Shown here: positions 16,826-26,555 of the stretch, piece by piece | How the letters are laid out: each line of letters opens with the position of its first letter | How positions within the stretch are numbered: position 1 is the first letter of the stretch | Assembly (NCBI GenBank): GCA_904420125.1 | Contig: CAJFUK010000063.1 | Span: 1-32,196, forward strand | Direction of reading: 5' to 3' | Origin: Candidatus Falkowella caecavicola | Lineage (GTDB): Bacteria; Bacillota; Clostridia; Oscillospirales; Ruminococcaceae | DNA length: 32,196 nucleotides | The notes under the pieces: model-generated | Told to the model about the DNA's origin: nothing | Seen by the model: the letters and a program-made list of their open reading frames with translations, nothing else | The model's database searches: none | Translations under genes and position numbers: made by a program

Positions 16826-19153
16826 CTATGGAAGCTGTATTGGCGGGTTTTCCGTTCGGGCGGCTTTTTGGATGGCCTCCTCAAAAAAGTCACAGAGTTC
16901 CTGGGCGGTTTCCGCTTTTCTGCTTTCTGAAAACAACAGCATCCGGTGTCCGGATTTGGCAGGCCGGATTAAAATTTCGCCCTGTTCATTCCGGAGACGC
17001 AGCCCTTCTTCAATTTGGCCGCCTTCCGGTTTCAGCCGGCGCAATACGGCGGCGGGATTGGCGGCGACGGAAATCGTGCGGTTTGCCGTTGAAAAAGAGG
17101 GCAGGAGAGCAAGCGCTTCCGACAGAGAAAGTTTTTCTCTGTGGAGAAAAGAGAAAATACGCACGGCCATCATCAGGCCGTCCCGTAAAAAGGGCTGTGC
17201 GGCAGCCAGGGTTCGTGCTTCCTGATCAGAATGGTCACAAGGACAGTCATAATACCGCAGCACCCGCTTTCCGTAAGTTTCTGCCATCCGGTCAATCGTG
17301 TGCGGCGCGCTGTAAGGCAGGGAAATATCCATGCCCCGCCGGAAACAGTCCAGGCAGGCCAAGGCCAGAAGCTGTTCACGGAACACATAACCGGTTTCCC
17401 GGCTGTAGAGAGAAACATTTTGCCCGCCGCGGGCAGCATGCAGCGTAATGTTTCCCTCCTGCAGAGAGCAGCCGGCCCATTTCAGAGCATTTTCCAGGGA
17501 TTTTTTGATTTCAGGATCCGGTGTCCGGATCTCTGTGGATAAGCCCTCCAGACCATTTGGAGCCTGTCGGGCCAGGGCGGTTTCATACAGCCGGGCCAGG
17601 GCGGACATATCATAGGCTTTGCCAAATTGGTCAAAACGTGCTTTGCGGTATTCGTGGGTGGACAGAGCAGCCTCCAGCTTGCGCTCCTTACTCCGCATCA
17701 TAGGAAGACCGGCGCGGGAAAACAACCGGACAGCGGCCTGTTCTTCGGCTTCAATATAAATGCCGAGGGCAGCGTCTGACTGTTGCAGGCAGAACAGAAA
17801 ACGGGATGCAAAGGATTCACCGAAATCCCATACTTCGCCGCCGGCAGAGCGGATACCGGCAGAGAGCGCCTGCTTTAACGTCTGGCCTGCGGATCCGCGG
17901 GAACAGCCGATTCCAATGGCACCCGACTCAATACCGGCAGCTGCTGCACCAATCTGCACGCAAAGTGCAGGGGAAATATGCAGATTGGTTTCTCCGCAGA
18001 TTCCCTCTTCATCGCAGCAGGGATCTTCAGCAAACCCTGTATGAAGATTTTCTGCAAGTGTCATGCCATTGGGAACAGTCTTTCCATTCCATACCCGCAG
18101 ACCGTCCGGGATGACCGCATCCCGGCCGATGACCGCGGACTGCCCAATCGCAGCACCTTCAAATACTCCCGCGCCTTTGAGCAGCCGCGCATCTTTCCCA
18201 ATGACAGCGCCGGAGGTTTCCGCATAGTCCGCCAGGTATGCCCCATCCAGAAGAATGCTGTCCCGTACCTTGGCCCCCATGCCGACGGAAACATGATCAC
18301 AGAGGACAGAGCCTCGGATGTGCGCGTTTGTTCCAATCCGTACGTTTTCTCCGATAAAGGCTGGCGGTGTAATCGTATAATGTCCGGGCGGAAGTTTTCC
18401 TTTATAATAGATTCCATTTCGCTGCTCTGCCTGCAGGTCGCACTTGACCTTTCCCGCCAGCATATCCTGTTGACAGGAAAGATAGGTTTTCATGCTGCCG
18501 ATATCACACCAGTATCCGGTTTCCTCATAGGCAAACAAAGGCATGCCCCGGCGCAGCATTTCTGGAAAAATATCACCGGAAAAGTCCGATTTTTGACCGT
18601 CCGGAATCAATTCTAAAACGGAGGGAGAAAGAATATAAACGCCTGTATTGGCCAGATCGCTGGTACAATGTGCAGGGGAGGGCTTTTCCAGAAAGCCGTT
18701 GATCCGACCGCTGGGATCTGCGCTGACCAACCCGTACTCGCGCGGATCCGATACTTTTTTGACCACCAGCGTTGCCGCGGCCCCTGTCTGCCGGTGAAAC
18801 CGGACCGCATCCCGCAGGTTGAAATCACACATCGCGTCTCCGCTGATCACCAGAAAATCCTGTTTTTCCTCTTTTGCGGCATTTTTTACACAGCCGGCCG
18901 TACCGAGCGGTGTGTCTTCAAAAATATAAGAAAGAGATACGCCGTGGTAGTCCTGTTCTCCAAAATGCCGGACAATCTGTTCGCCCCGGTAAAGCAGCGT
19001 CAATCCTGCACGGGTAAAACCATGCAGGGACAGCAGCTCCAGAATGTATTCTAAGACCGGGCGGCCGCAGAGCGGCGCCAGCGGCTTAGGTAGATTGCAG
19101 GTGAGCGGACGAAGCCGCGTACCTTCTCCGCCGGCCATAATAACAGCATACAT
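16826..19153 (-). CDS. Sugar-phosphate nucleotidyltransferase fused to degenerate phosphomannomutase-like domain
   Basis: A 775-residue fusion. Residues 1-235 are an NDP-sugar pyrophosphorylase (mannose-1-phosphate guanylyltransferase / glucose-1-phosphate nucleotidyltransferase type): MAGGEGTRLRPLT (6-18), LPKPL, PLGTAG (82-87), GDA (105-107) and EKP (156-158). Residues about 265-360 are a left-handed beta-helix of hexapeptide repeats. From about 395 the sequence resembles the alpha-D-phosphohexomutase fold, but where active enzymes have an ASHNP-type phosphoserine loop this one reads YIEAEEQ (466-472), and I see no DxDxDR metal loop. The mutase part is therefore probably inactive and structural or regulatory. 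GDP-mannose synthesis for polysaccharide or glycan is the likeliest role. AAAGGAA lies upstream of the ATG; no clear promoter was found. Confidence 0.82.
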   Translation of the reverse strand: MYAVIMAGGEGTRLRPLTCNLPKPLAPLCGRPVLEYILELLSLHGFTRAGLTLLYRGEQIVRHFGEQDYHGVSLSYIFEDTPLGTAGCVKNAAKEEKQDFLVISGDAMCDFNLRDAVRFHRQTGAAATLVVKKVSDPREYGLVSADPSGRINGFLEKPSPAHCTSDLANTGVYILSPSVLELIPDGQKSDFSGDIFPEMLRRGMPLFAYEETGYWCDIGSMKTYLSCQQDMLAGKVKCDLQAEQRNGIYYKGKLPPGHYTITPPAFIGENVRIGTNAHIRGSVLCDHVSVGMGAKVRDSILLDGAYLADYAETSGAVIGKDARLLKGAGVFEGAAIGQSAVIGRDAVIPDGLRVWNGKTVPNGMTLAENLHTGFAEDPCCDEEGICGETNLHISPALCVQIGAAAAGIESGAIGIGCSRGSAGQTLKQALSAGIRSAGGEVWDFGESFASRFLFCLQQSDAALGIYIEAEEQAAVRLFSRAGLPMMRSKERKLEAALSTHEYRKARFDQFGKAYDMSALARLYETALARQAPNGLEGLSTEIRTPDPEIKKSLENALKWAGCSLQEGNITLHAARGGQNVSLYSRETGYVFREQLLALACLDCFRRGMDISLPYSAPHTIDRMAETYGKRVLRYYDCPCDHSDQEARTLAAAQPFLRDGLMMAVRIFSFLHREKLSLSEALALLPSFSTANRTISVAANPAAVLRRLKPEGGQIEEGLRLRNEQGEILIRPAKSGHRMLLFSESRKAETAQELCDFFEEAIQKAARTENPPIQLP

Positions 19154-19482
19154 ACTCTGATTCCTTTCTGTTCCAATCTTGATGCCTTTAGTATGGGCAG
19201 AATGCCGGAAGATATTACAGTGCCCCAGAAAATCTTCTGGGGATACATCTGTACCGTCCAGTCGCAGAACAGCATAGAATGGGGTAAATCAAAAAGCCCA
19301 CAGTGTTTTCAGGAAATTCGCCGGCTGTTTTACGCCGAAACATGGCGGATCATATAGAAATCCATCGGGCAGCAGACAAACTGAAAACAAGAATTTGTTG
19401 GATTTACACAAATAATTTTCCAAAAGATTTGATAGATACCACGAAAAGCCGGAAATAAAAGCAAGAAATTATGAAAAAGTGG

Positions 19483-19510
19483 TTGCAAAATCGTAAGAAA
19501 TATGTATAAT
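19483..19510 (+). promoter_or_regulatory. Sigma-A promoter of the M23 peptidase gene
   Basis: TTGCAA (19483-19488), a 16-bp spacer and TATAAT (19505-19510) precede the peptidase by about 100 bases. The rest of the 458-base divergent gap (19154-19611) is AT-rich and contains only a short hairpin CCCCAGAA/TTCTGGGG at 19223-19242; no gene is supported. Confidence 0.75.
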
Positions 19511-19611
19511 AGTAATTGTTGTTTCTGATTTGTAACAATTTGAAACCAGATTTTAAGAACTGGAATATCAGTTGACGATATGTTCACGAAAATTATTAGG
19601 AGATGAAACCC

Positions 19612-21342
19612 ATGGCGCGAAACGCCTTTAAGATGAAGACACCGCATCAACGGTCTGGACAGAAATCGAATCACCAGGACAGCTTCCATTCAGAAGGCGT
19701 TCTTGATTTTATGTATGGCTTCTGCAGACAGCTGGGGCTGCAGACAGGTGATTGTATTTCCAGAGCGGGCAGACGGATCGTTCGTATCAGTACGGGAACA
19801 TGGCGCCGGATAAAACCCGCTGTGCAAGCCTGTGTGAAGGCATGTGCATGGCTCGGAACCACAGGTGTTCATACCATTGCAGCGCCGTTTATCCATGTAG
19901 TGCAGGACACGGCCAGCATTGCCGAAGAAGTCCGTCAGGAAGGGCCGGATTCGGTCTGGCAGGCAGGAAAGCTGTTTGTTAAAAAAGAATTTGTTGTCCA
20001 TCGGCAGGGACTGAAAGGATTTACAAATTATGTTGCGCCTGTTGCTGCTGTATTGACTGTTGTGATCGTAGCGCAGTATGCCGTGGGGACAGCCAGTTGG
20101 ATCAGTGCATCGGAACAGGAAGGGGTTGCACCTGTGATGTTCCGGATGGCGGTAGAAGAATATGAGCCGGGTGTGCCCGAATTGGCCGATGTCCGGATGT
20201 CTTTGGTGGCACCGGAAGCGACCAGCAGCACACCGGAAGCAGAAGATACGCAGGAAGAATATCAGCTGGTCAATTCGATGGTCAAGATGCCCAGCAGCGA
20301 TATTATAGAAGCGACCGGCGTTTATGTGGATGGGGAGTTCCGCGGCGCGGTAGAGGATGTTACGGCTATTAAAAATTATATGAAGACGGTTCTGGCCCGC
20401 TATCAAAAGGATGTAACAGACGGGACGGTAGAATTTGTCAATGAGATTGACTTTGCAGAAGGCCTGTTCCCTGCATCGGCGCTTGTAGACGCAGATCAGA
20501 TTGTCAGCCTGTTTGCTTCTGAAGTCAGCGGCAGAAAAGAGTATATTACCCAGGAAGGCGACACACCGTTGGGAATCGCCGACAAGATGGATGTGCCTTA
20601 CCGGGAACTTAAGGCACTCAATCCAGGGATCGAAAAAGCGTTATTCGTAGGACAGAAAGTTTTGGTTGCCAATTCTGTTTCTTTCCTGCGGGTCAAGGTA
20701 GTTAAAACAGAAAATTATCAGGAAGCAATCCCTTACGACACAGAAACTGTAGAGGACAGCAGCAAATTAAAGTATGTCGAAACGGTTCTGCGGGAGGGTG
20801 TTGAAGGAATCGCCGATGTGACAGCCCGCGTTGAGTATATAGACGGTGTGGAGGTCAGCCGGACCATATTGTCCAGCGAAGTCGTTCAAGAACCGGTCAG
20901 CGCTAAAGTCAGCATTGGAACCAAAGAACCGACTTCCATCTATATTACAGGCGGTAAAGTATATGGAGGCAACTTCCTCTGGCCGGTTGGCGGTACAGGC
21001 GGTTATATCAGCAGCTGGTACGGGGACGGCAGAAATCATAAGGGACTCGATATTGCAGCACCGGCGGGAACGCCTATTTATGCGGCTGCAGATGGTGTTG
21101 TTACCATTTCCAGATCCAATTACTGGGGATATGGAAAATGTGTAATTATCCAGCACAGCAACGGGCTGGAGACAGTCTATGGGCATGCGAGCCAGCTGTA
21201 TGTAACGGAAGGGCAAAGAGTTGCGCAGGGAGATGTGATTGCGGCGGTGGGAAGCACCGGGCAGTCTACCGGTAACCATTGCCATTTTGAGATCCGCCAA
21301 AACGGGGTTTGTTTGAATCCTGCGCCCTATCTGGGTCAATAA
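19612..21342 (+). CDS. Membrane-anchored LysM-G5-M23 peptidoglycan endopeptidase
   Basis: Cell-wall peptidase of the LytM/M23 type. I chose ATG 19612, nine bases after TAGGAG (19597-19602); the ATG at 19603 abuts that site. In the resulting 576 residues a cytoplasmic N-terminal region of about 140 residues is followed by one membrane helix (about 141-162), an extracellular linker, a LysM domain (about 310-354), a G5 domain (about 358-440) and a C-terminal M23 domain (about 465-576). The zinc ligands are visible: NHKGLD (H476, D480) and HCHF (H556, H558). The family cleaves peptidoglycan cross-links; LysM and G5 bind glycan. The long basic cytoplasmic part is unusual and could link it to division or sporulation machinery, but nothing next to it shows which. 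It has its own promoter and a strong terminator. Confidence 0.92.
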   Translation: MARNAFKMKTPHQRSGQKSNHQDSFHSEGVLDFMYGFCRQLGLQTGDCISRAGRRIVRISTGTWRRIKPAVQACVKACAWLGTTGVHTIAAPFIHVVQDTASIAEEVRQEGPDSVWQAGKLFVKKEFVVHRQGLKGFTNYVAPVAAVLTVVIVAQYAVGTASWISASEQEGVAPVMFRMAVEEYEPGVPELADVRMSLVAPEATSSTPEAEDTQEEYQLVNSMVKMPSSDIIEATGVYVDGEFRGAVEDVTAIKNYMKTVLARYQKDVTDGTVEFVNEIDFAEGLFPASALVDADQIVSLFASEVSGRKEYITQEGDTPLGIADKMDVPYRELKALNPGIEKALFVGQKVLVANSVSFLRVKVVKTENYQEAIPYDTETVEDSSKLKYVETVLREGVEGIADVTARVEYIDGVEVSRTILSSEVVQEPVSAKVSIGTKEPTSIYITGGKVYGGNFLWPVGGTGGYISSWYGDGRNHKGLDIAAPAGTPIYAAADGVVTISRSNYWGYGKCVIIQHSNGLETVYGHASQLYVTEGQRVAQGDVIAAVGSTGQSTGNHCHFEIRQNGVCLNPAPYLGQ

Positions 21343-21350
21343 GAGCGTGT

Positions 21351-21383
21351 AAAGGGATGCTGAAAATCAGCATCCCTTTTTAT
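21351..21383 (+). terminator. Rho-independent terminator of the M23 peptidase gene
   Basis: A 13-bp perfect stem (21351-21363 and 21367-21379) with an AAA loop is followed by T residues, 9 bases after the stop codon. Confidence 0.9.
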
Positions 21384-21402
21384 TTTGTATTTTTTGTATT
21401 AG

Positions 21403-21433
21403 GACCTTCGCTTACTGTACGGCGAAGGTCTTT
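21403..21433 (+). terminator. Second hairpin with T-rich tail
   Basis: GACCTTCGC (21403-21411) pairs with GCGAAGGTC (21422-21430), followed by TTTG. It may be a back-up terminator. From here to the lacI promoter (21434-21680) I see no gene, only increasingly AT-rich DNA. Confidence 0.55.
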
Positions 21434-21680
21434 GTTCTGAACCTTTCCGGCGGATATATCCAATACAGAAAGGGACCGTGCGCTTATCAAACGACAGGTC
21501 GTGGCACAGAAAATGATCCTGTATGGTTATGGGCCGATCGGAAATTAAAGTTTTTGGGGTTGTTTCCTGTATCCACCTCCAAAAGCCCGGATTCGCTTTA
21601 AAAAAGGAAGGTATTTCTGTATTTAAGCTAATTTTTAAAAAATTTACTCTAAAACTCTATAAATAAACTTAAATTTATGC

Positions 21681-21721
21681 TATAATAAACATATTGACAT
21701 CAATCGCAGAATCAATGTAGA
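21681..21721 (+). promoter_or_regulatory. Candidate promoter region of the LacI-family regulator
   Basis: A perfect TATAAT at 21681-21686 has a poor -35. A TTGACA at 21694-21699 has a poor -10 (TGTAGA). The region is AT-rich and contains AACTTAAATTTAT, similar to a sequence just downstream of the epimerase promoter near 29450-29465. Confidence 0.35.
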
Positions 21722-21779
21722 GAAAATATTGGCAGAATCAAAAACAGAAATGGCTGAAATATTTGAAAGGGATGGAATT

Positions 21780-22793
21780 GTGTCAATTAAAAAGAATGTT
21801 ACTATGAGCGATATTGCTAAAAGGCTGCATGTCAGCACGGTAACTGTTTCCAAAGCTTTATCCGATAAGGATGGCGTGAGCCAGGAGCTGCGGACAAAAA
21901 TCAAACAACTGGCCCAGCAGATGGGATATCGCTATCATACAGTGGCAAAGGCGATGAAAGAGGGAATTACATATAATATAGGAATTGTCGTGATTGAGCG
22001 TTTTTTTAATTTCACCAATTCCTTTTATTTAAATATGTATCAGCAAATGATCAAACACTTAACCCGGCACAAATATTACGGGATTCTGGAGATTATTTCT
22101 TTAGAAATGGAAGAAAACCTCCAGCTTCCCAATATGCTGCAGGACAGCAAAGTAGATGGCCTGATCGCATTGGGACAACTGCATGGGAATTATATGCAGA
22201 AATTGAAGGATACCGGCATCCCGCTGATTATGCTGGATTTCTATGATAAAAATATTGATGCGGATTCGATTACCAGCGATAATTTTTACGGCAGTTATAT
22301 GGTAACCAATTACCTGATTGAAAATGGGCACCGGGATATCGCCTATGTAGGGGATATCTATGCAACCAGCAGTATTCTTGACCGGTATCTCGGCTATATG
22401 AAGGCACTTTTGGAAAGCAGGCTGGAGCTGCGGCCGGATTGGGTGATCAAAGATCGGGATGCGCAGGGGTGGATCGGCGACATAACGCTGCCGAAGGAGA
22501 TGCCGACAGCATTTGTCTGCAACTGCGATCAGACAGCCTATCAACTGGTGAATGTATTGCTGGCCCAGGGATGGAAAGTACCCGATGACATTTCGGTGGT
22601 GGGATTTGACAATTATATGTATGCAACTCTGACCGTCCCACATCTGACAACGGTAGAGGTGGAAACCGAAGAAATGGTCTGTACTGCAGTAGAGGCCATG
22701 GTGCGGAAAATTAGAGAACCCGGTTATCGGCTGGGGAGGAAAGTGATCGGGGGAAGGCTGATTGTACGGGACTCCGTTCGAAAAAGGGAATAA
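21780..22793 (+). CDS. LacI-family transcriptional regulator
   Basis: Sugar-responsive DNA-binding regulator of the LacI/GalR family. I chose GTG 21780, seven bases after AAGGGA, giving 338 residues, the usual family length; the upstream TTG at 21729 would add 17 non-conserved residues. The N-terminal helix-turn-helix is VTMSDIAKRLHVSTVTVSKAL (about 7-27), followed by the hinge and a periplasmic-binding-protein-like ligand domain with DGLIALG, the dimerisation region and VPDDISVVGFDN near the C-terminus. It stands alone between the M23 peptidase and the copper locus, with no adjacent sugar transporter, so its target is not given by position. The GH5 array and the epimerase-GH130 operon in this window are reasonable candidates, but this is inference. 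Confidence 0.9.
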   Translation: MSIKKNVTMSDIAKRLHVSTVTVSKALSDKDGVSQELRTKIKQLAQQMGYRYHTVAKAMKEGITYNIGIVVIERFFNFTNSFYLNMYQQMIKHLTRHKYYGILEIISLEMEENLQLPNMLQDSKVDGLIALGQLHGNYMQKLKDTGIPLIMLDFYDKNIDADSITSDNFYGSYMVTNYLIENGHRDIAYVGDIYATSSILDRYLGYMKALLESRLELRPDWVIKDRDAQGWIGDITLPKEMPTAFVCNCDQTAYQLVNVLLAQGWKVPDDISVVGFDNYMYATLTVPHLTTVEVETEEMVCTAVEAMVRKIREPGYRLGRKVIGGRLIVRDSVRKRE

Positions 22794-22901
22794 ACTCTCC
22801 ATCTTATCTGGATGGCTGTTTGCAGCAGCAAAGATTCAACTTTTCCGGGTCTAAGCCGATGGGTAGAAGTTTGAAAACGCCTGATCGGATGAATACAATA
22901 T

Positions 22902-22944
22902 AAATCTGCCCGGCAGAAGCTTTTAGCTTCTGCCGGGCAGATTT
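22902..22944. terminator. Bidirectional terminator between lacI-type gene and copA
   Basis: A 20-bp perfect stem (22902-22921 and 22925-22944) with a TTT loop, with AAAT/ATTT ends, sits between two convergent genes. It should stop transcripts from both sides. Confidence 0.88.
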
Positions 22945-23039
22945 ATGCTCAAAAGCAGGCGCTGCCGTTTCGGCGAACAGCGGCCGGCCAATCTATTCCT
23001 GCTTGTTTTTGATACCGATATTGGAAAATCTGGTATGTT

Positions 23040-25469
23040 TTATTCCTTGAATTTGCCCAGACGGAGCGAATTTGCCACAACGCTGACAGAACTGAAGGCC
23101 ATCGCGGCACCGCCGATCATTGGGTTGAGAAAACCGAACGCGGCAAAGGGGATGCCGATGGTATTATAGATAAATGCCCAGAAAAGGTTCTGCTTGATCT
23201 TGCGGATTGTGGCCCCGGACAGGCGGATAGCCGTATAGACGGCCATGGGGCTTCCACGCATCAGCGTAATATCCGCAGCTTCCATAGCGATATCCGTACC
23301 TGTTCCCATCGCCATACCGACATCCGCGGCCGCCAGCGCCGGCGCATCATTGATGCCGTCGCCAACCATAGCAACGATTTTACCTTCCGCTTTCAGGCGT
23401 TCTACTTCTGCGGATTTATGCTCTGGCAGCACTTCTGCCAGCACATGATCGATCCCCGCCTGATCTGCGACAGCCTTGGCCGTTCTCTGATTATCGCCTG
23501 TCAGCATATAGACTTCAATACCGGATGCTTTAAGTTTGGACACGGCTTCTGCGGCATCCTCTCTCAGAATATCTGCGACAGCGATTACACCGGCGATTTT
23601 ACCGTCTGCTGCAAGAAGCATTGCGGTTTTTCCCGCATTTTCAAGCGCGGTTAAAGTATTTTCCGGCAGCCCTTCCCGGATGCCCGATTCTTCCATAAAA
23701 CGCCGGGTGCCGATCAGCAGTTTGGTGCCCTCCCATTCGGCGGAAACACCGCGTCCGGTTATGGATGTAAATGCATCCGGATCCGGAATGCTACCCAACT
23801 TGGCGCTTGCATATCCGTAAATGGCTGCGCCAAGCGGATGTTCAGAACGTTTTTCAGCAACCGCCGCCATCTTTAGCAGGGTATCTGCGTTCCATTCTCT
23901 CTGAGGCAAAACATCTGTGACCTCCGGTTTTCCCTTGGTCAGGGTTCCGGTCTTGTCAAAGATCACGGCGTTAATTTTATAAGCCATTTCCAGATGTTCA
24001 CCGCTTTTAATCAAAATACCGTGCTCTGCACCTGCTCCGGTTCCCACCATAATTGCTGTCGGCGTAGCCAGTCCCAGCGCGCAGGGGCAGGCGATGACCA
24101 GAACAGATACGGCATTGATCAGACTGGTATCCAGATTGCCGGAATAAATCTGCCATCCGATTAGGGTGAGCAGGGCAATCGTCAGAACAGCAGGTACAAA
24201 AATACCTGCGACACGGTCTGCAATTTGCTGAATCGGCGCTTTAGATCCCTGCGCGTCTTCCACCAACCGGATAATCTGGGCCAGCGCTGTATCCTTCCCA
24301 ACTTTGGTAGCGCGCATTTTAAACGCGCCGGCCTGGTTGAGCGTGGCACCAATCACGGTATCCCCGACATTCTTTTCTACAGGCAGGCTCTCTCCGGTCA
24401 GCATGGATTCATCAATGGTCGAGTTGCCTTCCAGAATTTCCCCATCCACCGGGACCTTTTCTCCCGGATGCACCAAAACGATATCACCCGGCACAACCGC
24501 TTCTACCGGGATATTTTGTTCTTCTCCGTTCCGTTCCACTCGTGCTGTCTTCGGCTGGAGGCCGATCAGGCGCCGGATTGCATCAGACGTTCTGTCCTTG
24601 GCGGCCATCTCCAAATATTTTCCCAGCAGAATCAGAGTGATAATCACGGCGCTGGATTCAAAATACAGCGGTTTAATCGCCTCTCCCCGATAGGCTTGTG
24701 CAAAAAAGCCGTTGTACAGGCTCAGGACATAAGCAGCTGTGGTTCCCAGCGCGACCAGGACATCCATATTGGGGCTTTTATTCCGGATAGCCTTCCAGGC
24801 GTTGACATAAAAGCGGCGGCCAATGGTAAACTGCACCGGAGTGGCCAACAGCAGCTGTACCCACTCGTTATGCAGGAAGGTAACCAGCCCATTGTGAATT
24901 CCGATCACGTGCAAGATCATGCCAATCAGAAGAGGAGCAGTCAGAACGGTGGAAATAATCAGTTCCCGTTTCCGCTTTCGGATTTCCTGTTTCTTTTCTT
25001 CAGCCATTGTATTCGGCTGCTCGGTGAGAAGAACAGAGGCACCGTATCCGGCTTTTTTGACAGCTTCCATTAAATCCTCTGCTGTCGTACCGGCCCCGTA
25101 TTCTACTGAGGCATTTTCAGTTGCCAGATTGACATAAGCGGTCTGTACGCCGTCCAGTTGCCGTAAAGCCTTTTCAACGGCCGCCGCACAGTTTGCACAG
25201 GACATGCCGGTGATATGCAGCTGCGCTTTCTGTATCTGCCGCTCTTCCTGCTCCTGTGCCGGAACAACGGCGCCATACCCTAGTTTTTCAATGGTTTGTA
25301 CGATTTCCGGAAGCGCGATTTCCTCCGGCTGATAGGTCACGGTTGCTTTTTCAGTCGCCAGATTGACGTTGGCTTCCTGGATACCCGCTTTTTTTCGCAG
25401 GCCCTTTTCAATGGCTGCCGCGCAGTTTGCGCAGGACATGCCGGTAATCTGTATTTGTATCTGTTTCAT
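23040..25469 (-). CDS. copA: Copper-exporting P1B-type ATPase
   Basis: Inner-membrane ATPase that expels Cu(I). The 809 residues contain two N-terminal heavy-metal domains, each with GMSCANC (first at 10-16, second about 80 residues later). The membrane region includes the CPC transport motif in [15 protein letters not shown]. The phosphorylation motif [11 protein letters not shown], the SEHPLG nucleotide-binding His-Pro motif and the [18 protein letters not shown] hinge are all present. This set of motifs identifies the Cu(I)/Ag(I) subclass. It lies 44 bases downstream of csoR in one operon, so it should be induced when CsoR binds copper. Length and motifs are complete; no separate CopZ chaperone gene is visible nearby. 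Confidence 0.96.
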   Translation of the reverse strand: MKQIQIQITGMSCANCAAAIEKGLRKKAGIQEANVNLATEKATVTYQPEEIALPEIVQTIEKLGYGAVVPAQEQEERQIQKAQLHITGMSCANCAAAVEKALRQLDGVQTAYVNLATENASVEYGAGTTAEDLMEAVKKAGYGASVLLTEQPNTMAEEKKQEIRKRKRELIISTVLTAPLLIGMILHVIGIHNGLVTFLHNEWVQLLLATPVQFTIGRRFYVNAWKAIRNKSPNMDVLVALGTTAAYVLSLYNGFFAQAYRGEAIKPLYFESSAVIITLILLGKYLEMAAKDRTSDAIRRLIGLQPKTARVERNGEEQNIPVEAVVPGDIVLVHPGEKVPVDGEILEGNSTIDESMLTGESLPVEKNVGDTVIGATLNQAGAFKMRATKVGKDTALAQIIRLVEDAQGSKAPIQQIADRVAGIFVPAVLTIALLTLIGWQIYSGNLDTSLINAVSVLVIACPCALGLATPTAIMVGTGAGAEHGILIKSGEHLEMAYKINAVIFDKTGTLTKGKPEVTDVLPQREWNADTLLKMAAVAEKRSEHPLGAAIYGYASAKLGSIPDPDAFTSITGRGVSAEWEGTKLLIGTRRFMEESGIREGLPENTLTALENAGKTAMLLAADGKIAGVIAVADILREDAAEAVSKLKASGIEVYMLTGDNQRTAKAVADQAGIDHVLAEVLPEHKSAEVERLKAEGKIVAMVGDGINDAPALAAADVGMAMGTGTDIAMEAADITLMRGSPMAVYTAIRLSGATIRKIKQNLFWAFIYNTIGIPFAAFGFLNPMIGGAAMAFSSVSVVANSLRLGKFKE

Positions 25470-25513
25470 ATTTATTCGTCCATCCTCCGCGCTTTGATCG
25501 CCTGTTTGGCTGA

Positions 25514-25816
25514 CTATAAATCCATGATCCTGCCCATCAGATCTGCGATTTCTTTGACCTTTTCTTCGGCGTCCATGTTTCCATCCATTGCTTCGGCCAC
25601 GCAGTGGCTCATATGTTGGGACAGCACCAGCTTGCTGGCACGTTTTAACAACGCCTGTGCCGCCATGATCTGGTTGAGGATATCTATACAGTATCGGCCT
25701 TCTTCCAGCATACGGATAATGCCGTCTACCTGTCCTCGAGCGGTTTTAAGCGCAGTAATTGCCTGTTTCCTTTCAGAATTCATCGGAATCATCGGTTCCT
25801 GTTTTTGTTGATTCAT
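25514..25816 (-). CDS. csoR: Copper-sensing transcriptional repressor CsoR
   Basis: A small four-helix repressor of copper efflux. In the 100-residue protein the Cu(I) ligands fit the family C-H-C pattern: C43, H68 and C72, with the same spacing as in Bacillus subtilis CsoR. The start has GGAGG seven bases upstream. Its gene is first in the csoR-copA operon and its own operator overlaps the promoter region, so it is autoregulated: copper binding releases DNA and turns on copA. The nickel/formaldehyde relatives (RcnR/FrmR) have a different ligand set, so CsoR is the better call. Confidence 0.93.
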   Translation of the reverse strand: MNQQKQEPMIPMNSERKQAITALKTARGQVDGIIRMLEEGRYCIDILNQIMAAQALLKRASKLVLSQHMSHCVAEAMDGNMDAEEKVKEIADLMGRIMDL

Positions 25817-25829
25817 ATAACGACCTCCC

Positions 25830-25844
25830 TACCCCTGTGGGGTA
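25830..25844. promoter_or_regulatory. CsoR operator
   Basis: TACCCC-TGT-GGGGTA is an exact 15-bp inverted repeat of the CsoR class (GC-rich runs flanked by TA), placed between the -10 and the csoR ribosome site. Bound CsoR would block transcription of csoR-copA. Confidence 0.85.
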
Positions 25845-25851
25845 TACTGTT

Positions 25852-25880
25852 ATTTTACATCAGTATGTAGTATATGTCAA
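25852..25880 (-). promoter_or_regulatory. Sigma-A promoter of csoR-copA
   Basis: On the minus strand TTGACA (25880-25875), 17 bp, TAAAAT (25857-25852). The CsoR operator lies just downstream of the -10. Confidence 0.85.
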
Positions 25881-25890
25881 GTAGACTCAT

Positions 25891-25926
25891 AAAAAAACAT
25901 CCGCCATTTTTTGAAAAAAATGGCGG
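25891..25926 (-). terminator. Terminator of the lysO genes
   Basis: CCGCCATTTTTT (25901-25912) pairs with AAAAAATGGCGG (25915-25926) around a 2-nt loop; on the minus strand this is followed by ATG and seven T residues (complement of 25891-25897). It ends the lysine exporter operon before the csoR promoter. Confidence 0.85.
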
Positions 25927-25949
25927 AAGAAAAATGGTGCGGCAAGGTA

Positions 25950-26549
25950 CTAGGAAAAAATTTGAAAAATCCGAATCAAAACCGGGACCAATGCCGAACA
26001 GAGCACGCCGTTGACAACGGAAAAAACAATCACTTCTTCAGACACATACTTGATGAGCACCGGCAGGGTCGTATCCTCGCTGGTGGCAGCGCCCAGCGCA
26101 ATTCCGCAGTAGGCGTTGAGCCTGCTTGTGACAAGGGGAATCAGCAGAAAGGTCAAAAATTCCCGCAAAAAGTTGCTGAGAAAAGCGATCACACCAACCT
26201 CCGGTCCGGCAAGCTCGCTGAGCAAAACGCCGGACAGGCTGTACCATCCCAGACCGGAAGCAATGGAGGCCCCGTCATTCCACGCCATTTGCAGAAGGAT
26301 TGCGCAGAGGATTCCGCCTGCAACAGAGCCGGCGATAATCCCCACGGGGATCACCAGCATTTTGCATCCGGTTTTTCGAATTTTATCTAAAACCGTGCGA
26401 TTACGCCCCACGCTGATCCCGACGGTCAGCATCAGAATATAGAGAACCCATTCGGACGATTCGGAAATCTGTAAAGCGATCGTTTCACCTGCCAGCGCGC
26501 CGCAGAACAGCCCAGCCGCCAGGCTGATGATCAGCAGCAAAAACATCAT
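25950..26549 (-). CDS. Lysine exporter LysO family, C-terminal subunit
   Basis: Integral membrane protein of the LysO (YbjE, DUF340) family, which exports L-lysine and toxic analogues. Its 199 residues correspond to the C-terminal two-thirds of the roughly 300-residue E. coli protein and contain the conserved GWYSLSG motif, the LSELAGPEVG region and several hydrophobic helices. The gene lies 6 bases after its N-terminal partner, so the two are translated together and probably assemble into one transporter. Such a two-gene form occurs in some Firmicutes. The two frames are in different phase but each has its own start and is otherwise intact, so I read it as a natural split rather than a frameshift. 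Confidence 0.85.
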   Translation of the reverse strand: MMFLLLIISLAAGLFCGALAGETIALQISESSEWVLYILMLTVGISVGRNRTVLDKIRKTGCKMLVIPVGIIAGSVAGGILCAILLQMAWNDGASIASGLGWYSLSGVLLSELAGPEVGVIAFLSNFLREFLTFLLIPLVTSRLNAYCGIALGAATSEDTTLPVLIKYVSEEVIVFSVVNGVLCSALVPVLIRIFQIFS

Positions 26550-26555
26550 GACCTG

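Noticed and set aside
16528-17448. 306-codon open frame on the plus strand
   Set aside because: It covers the RNase J leader and promoter and the antisense of the nucleotidyltransferase, with low-complexity non-domain sequence.
21729-22793. TTG start for the LacI-family regulator
   Set aside because: It would add 17 non-conserved residues; GTG 21780 has a proper ribosome site and gives the usual family length.
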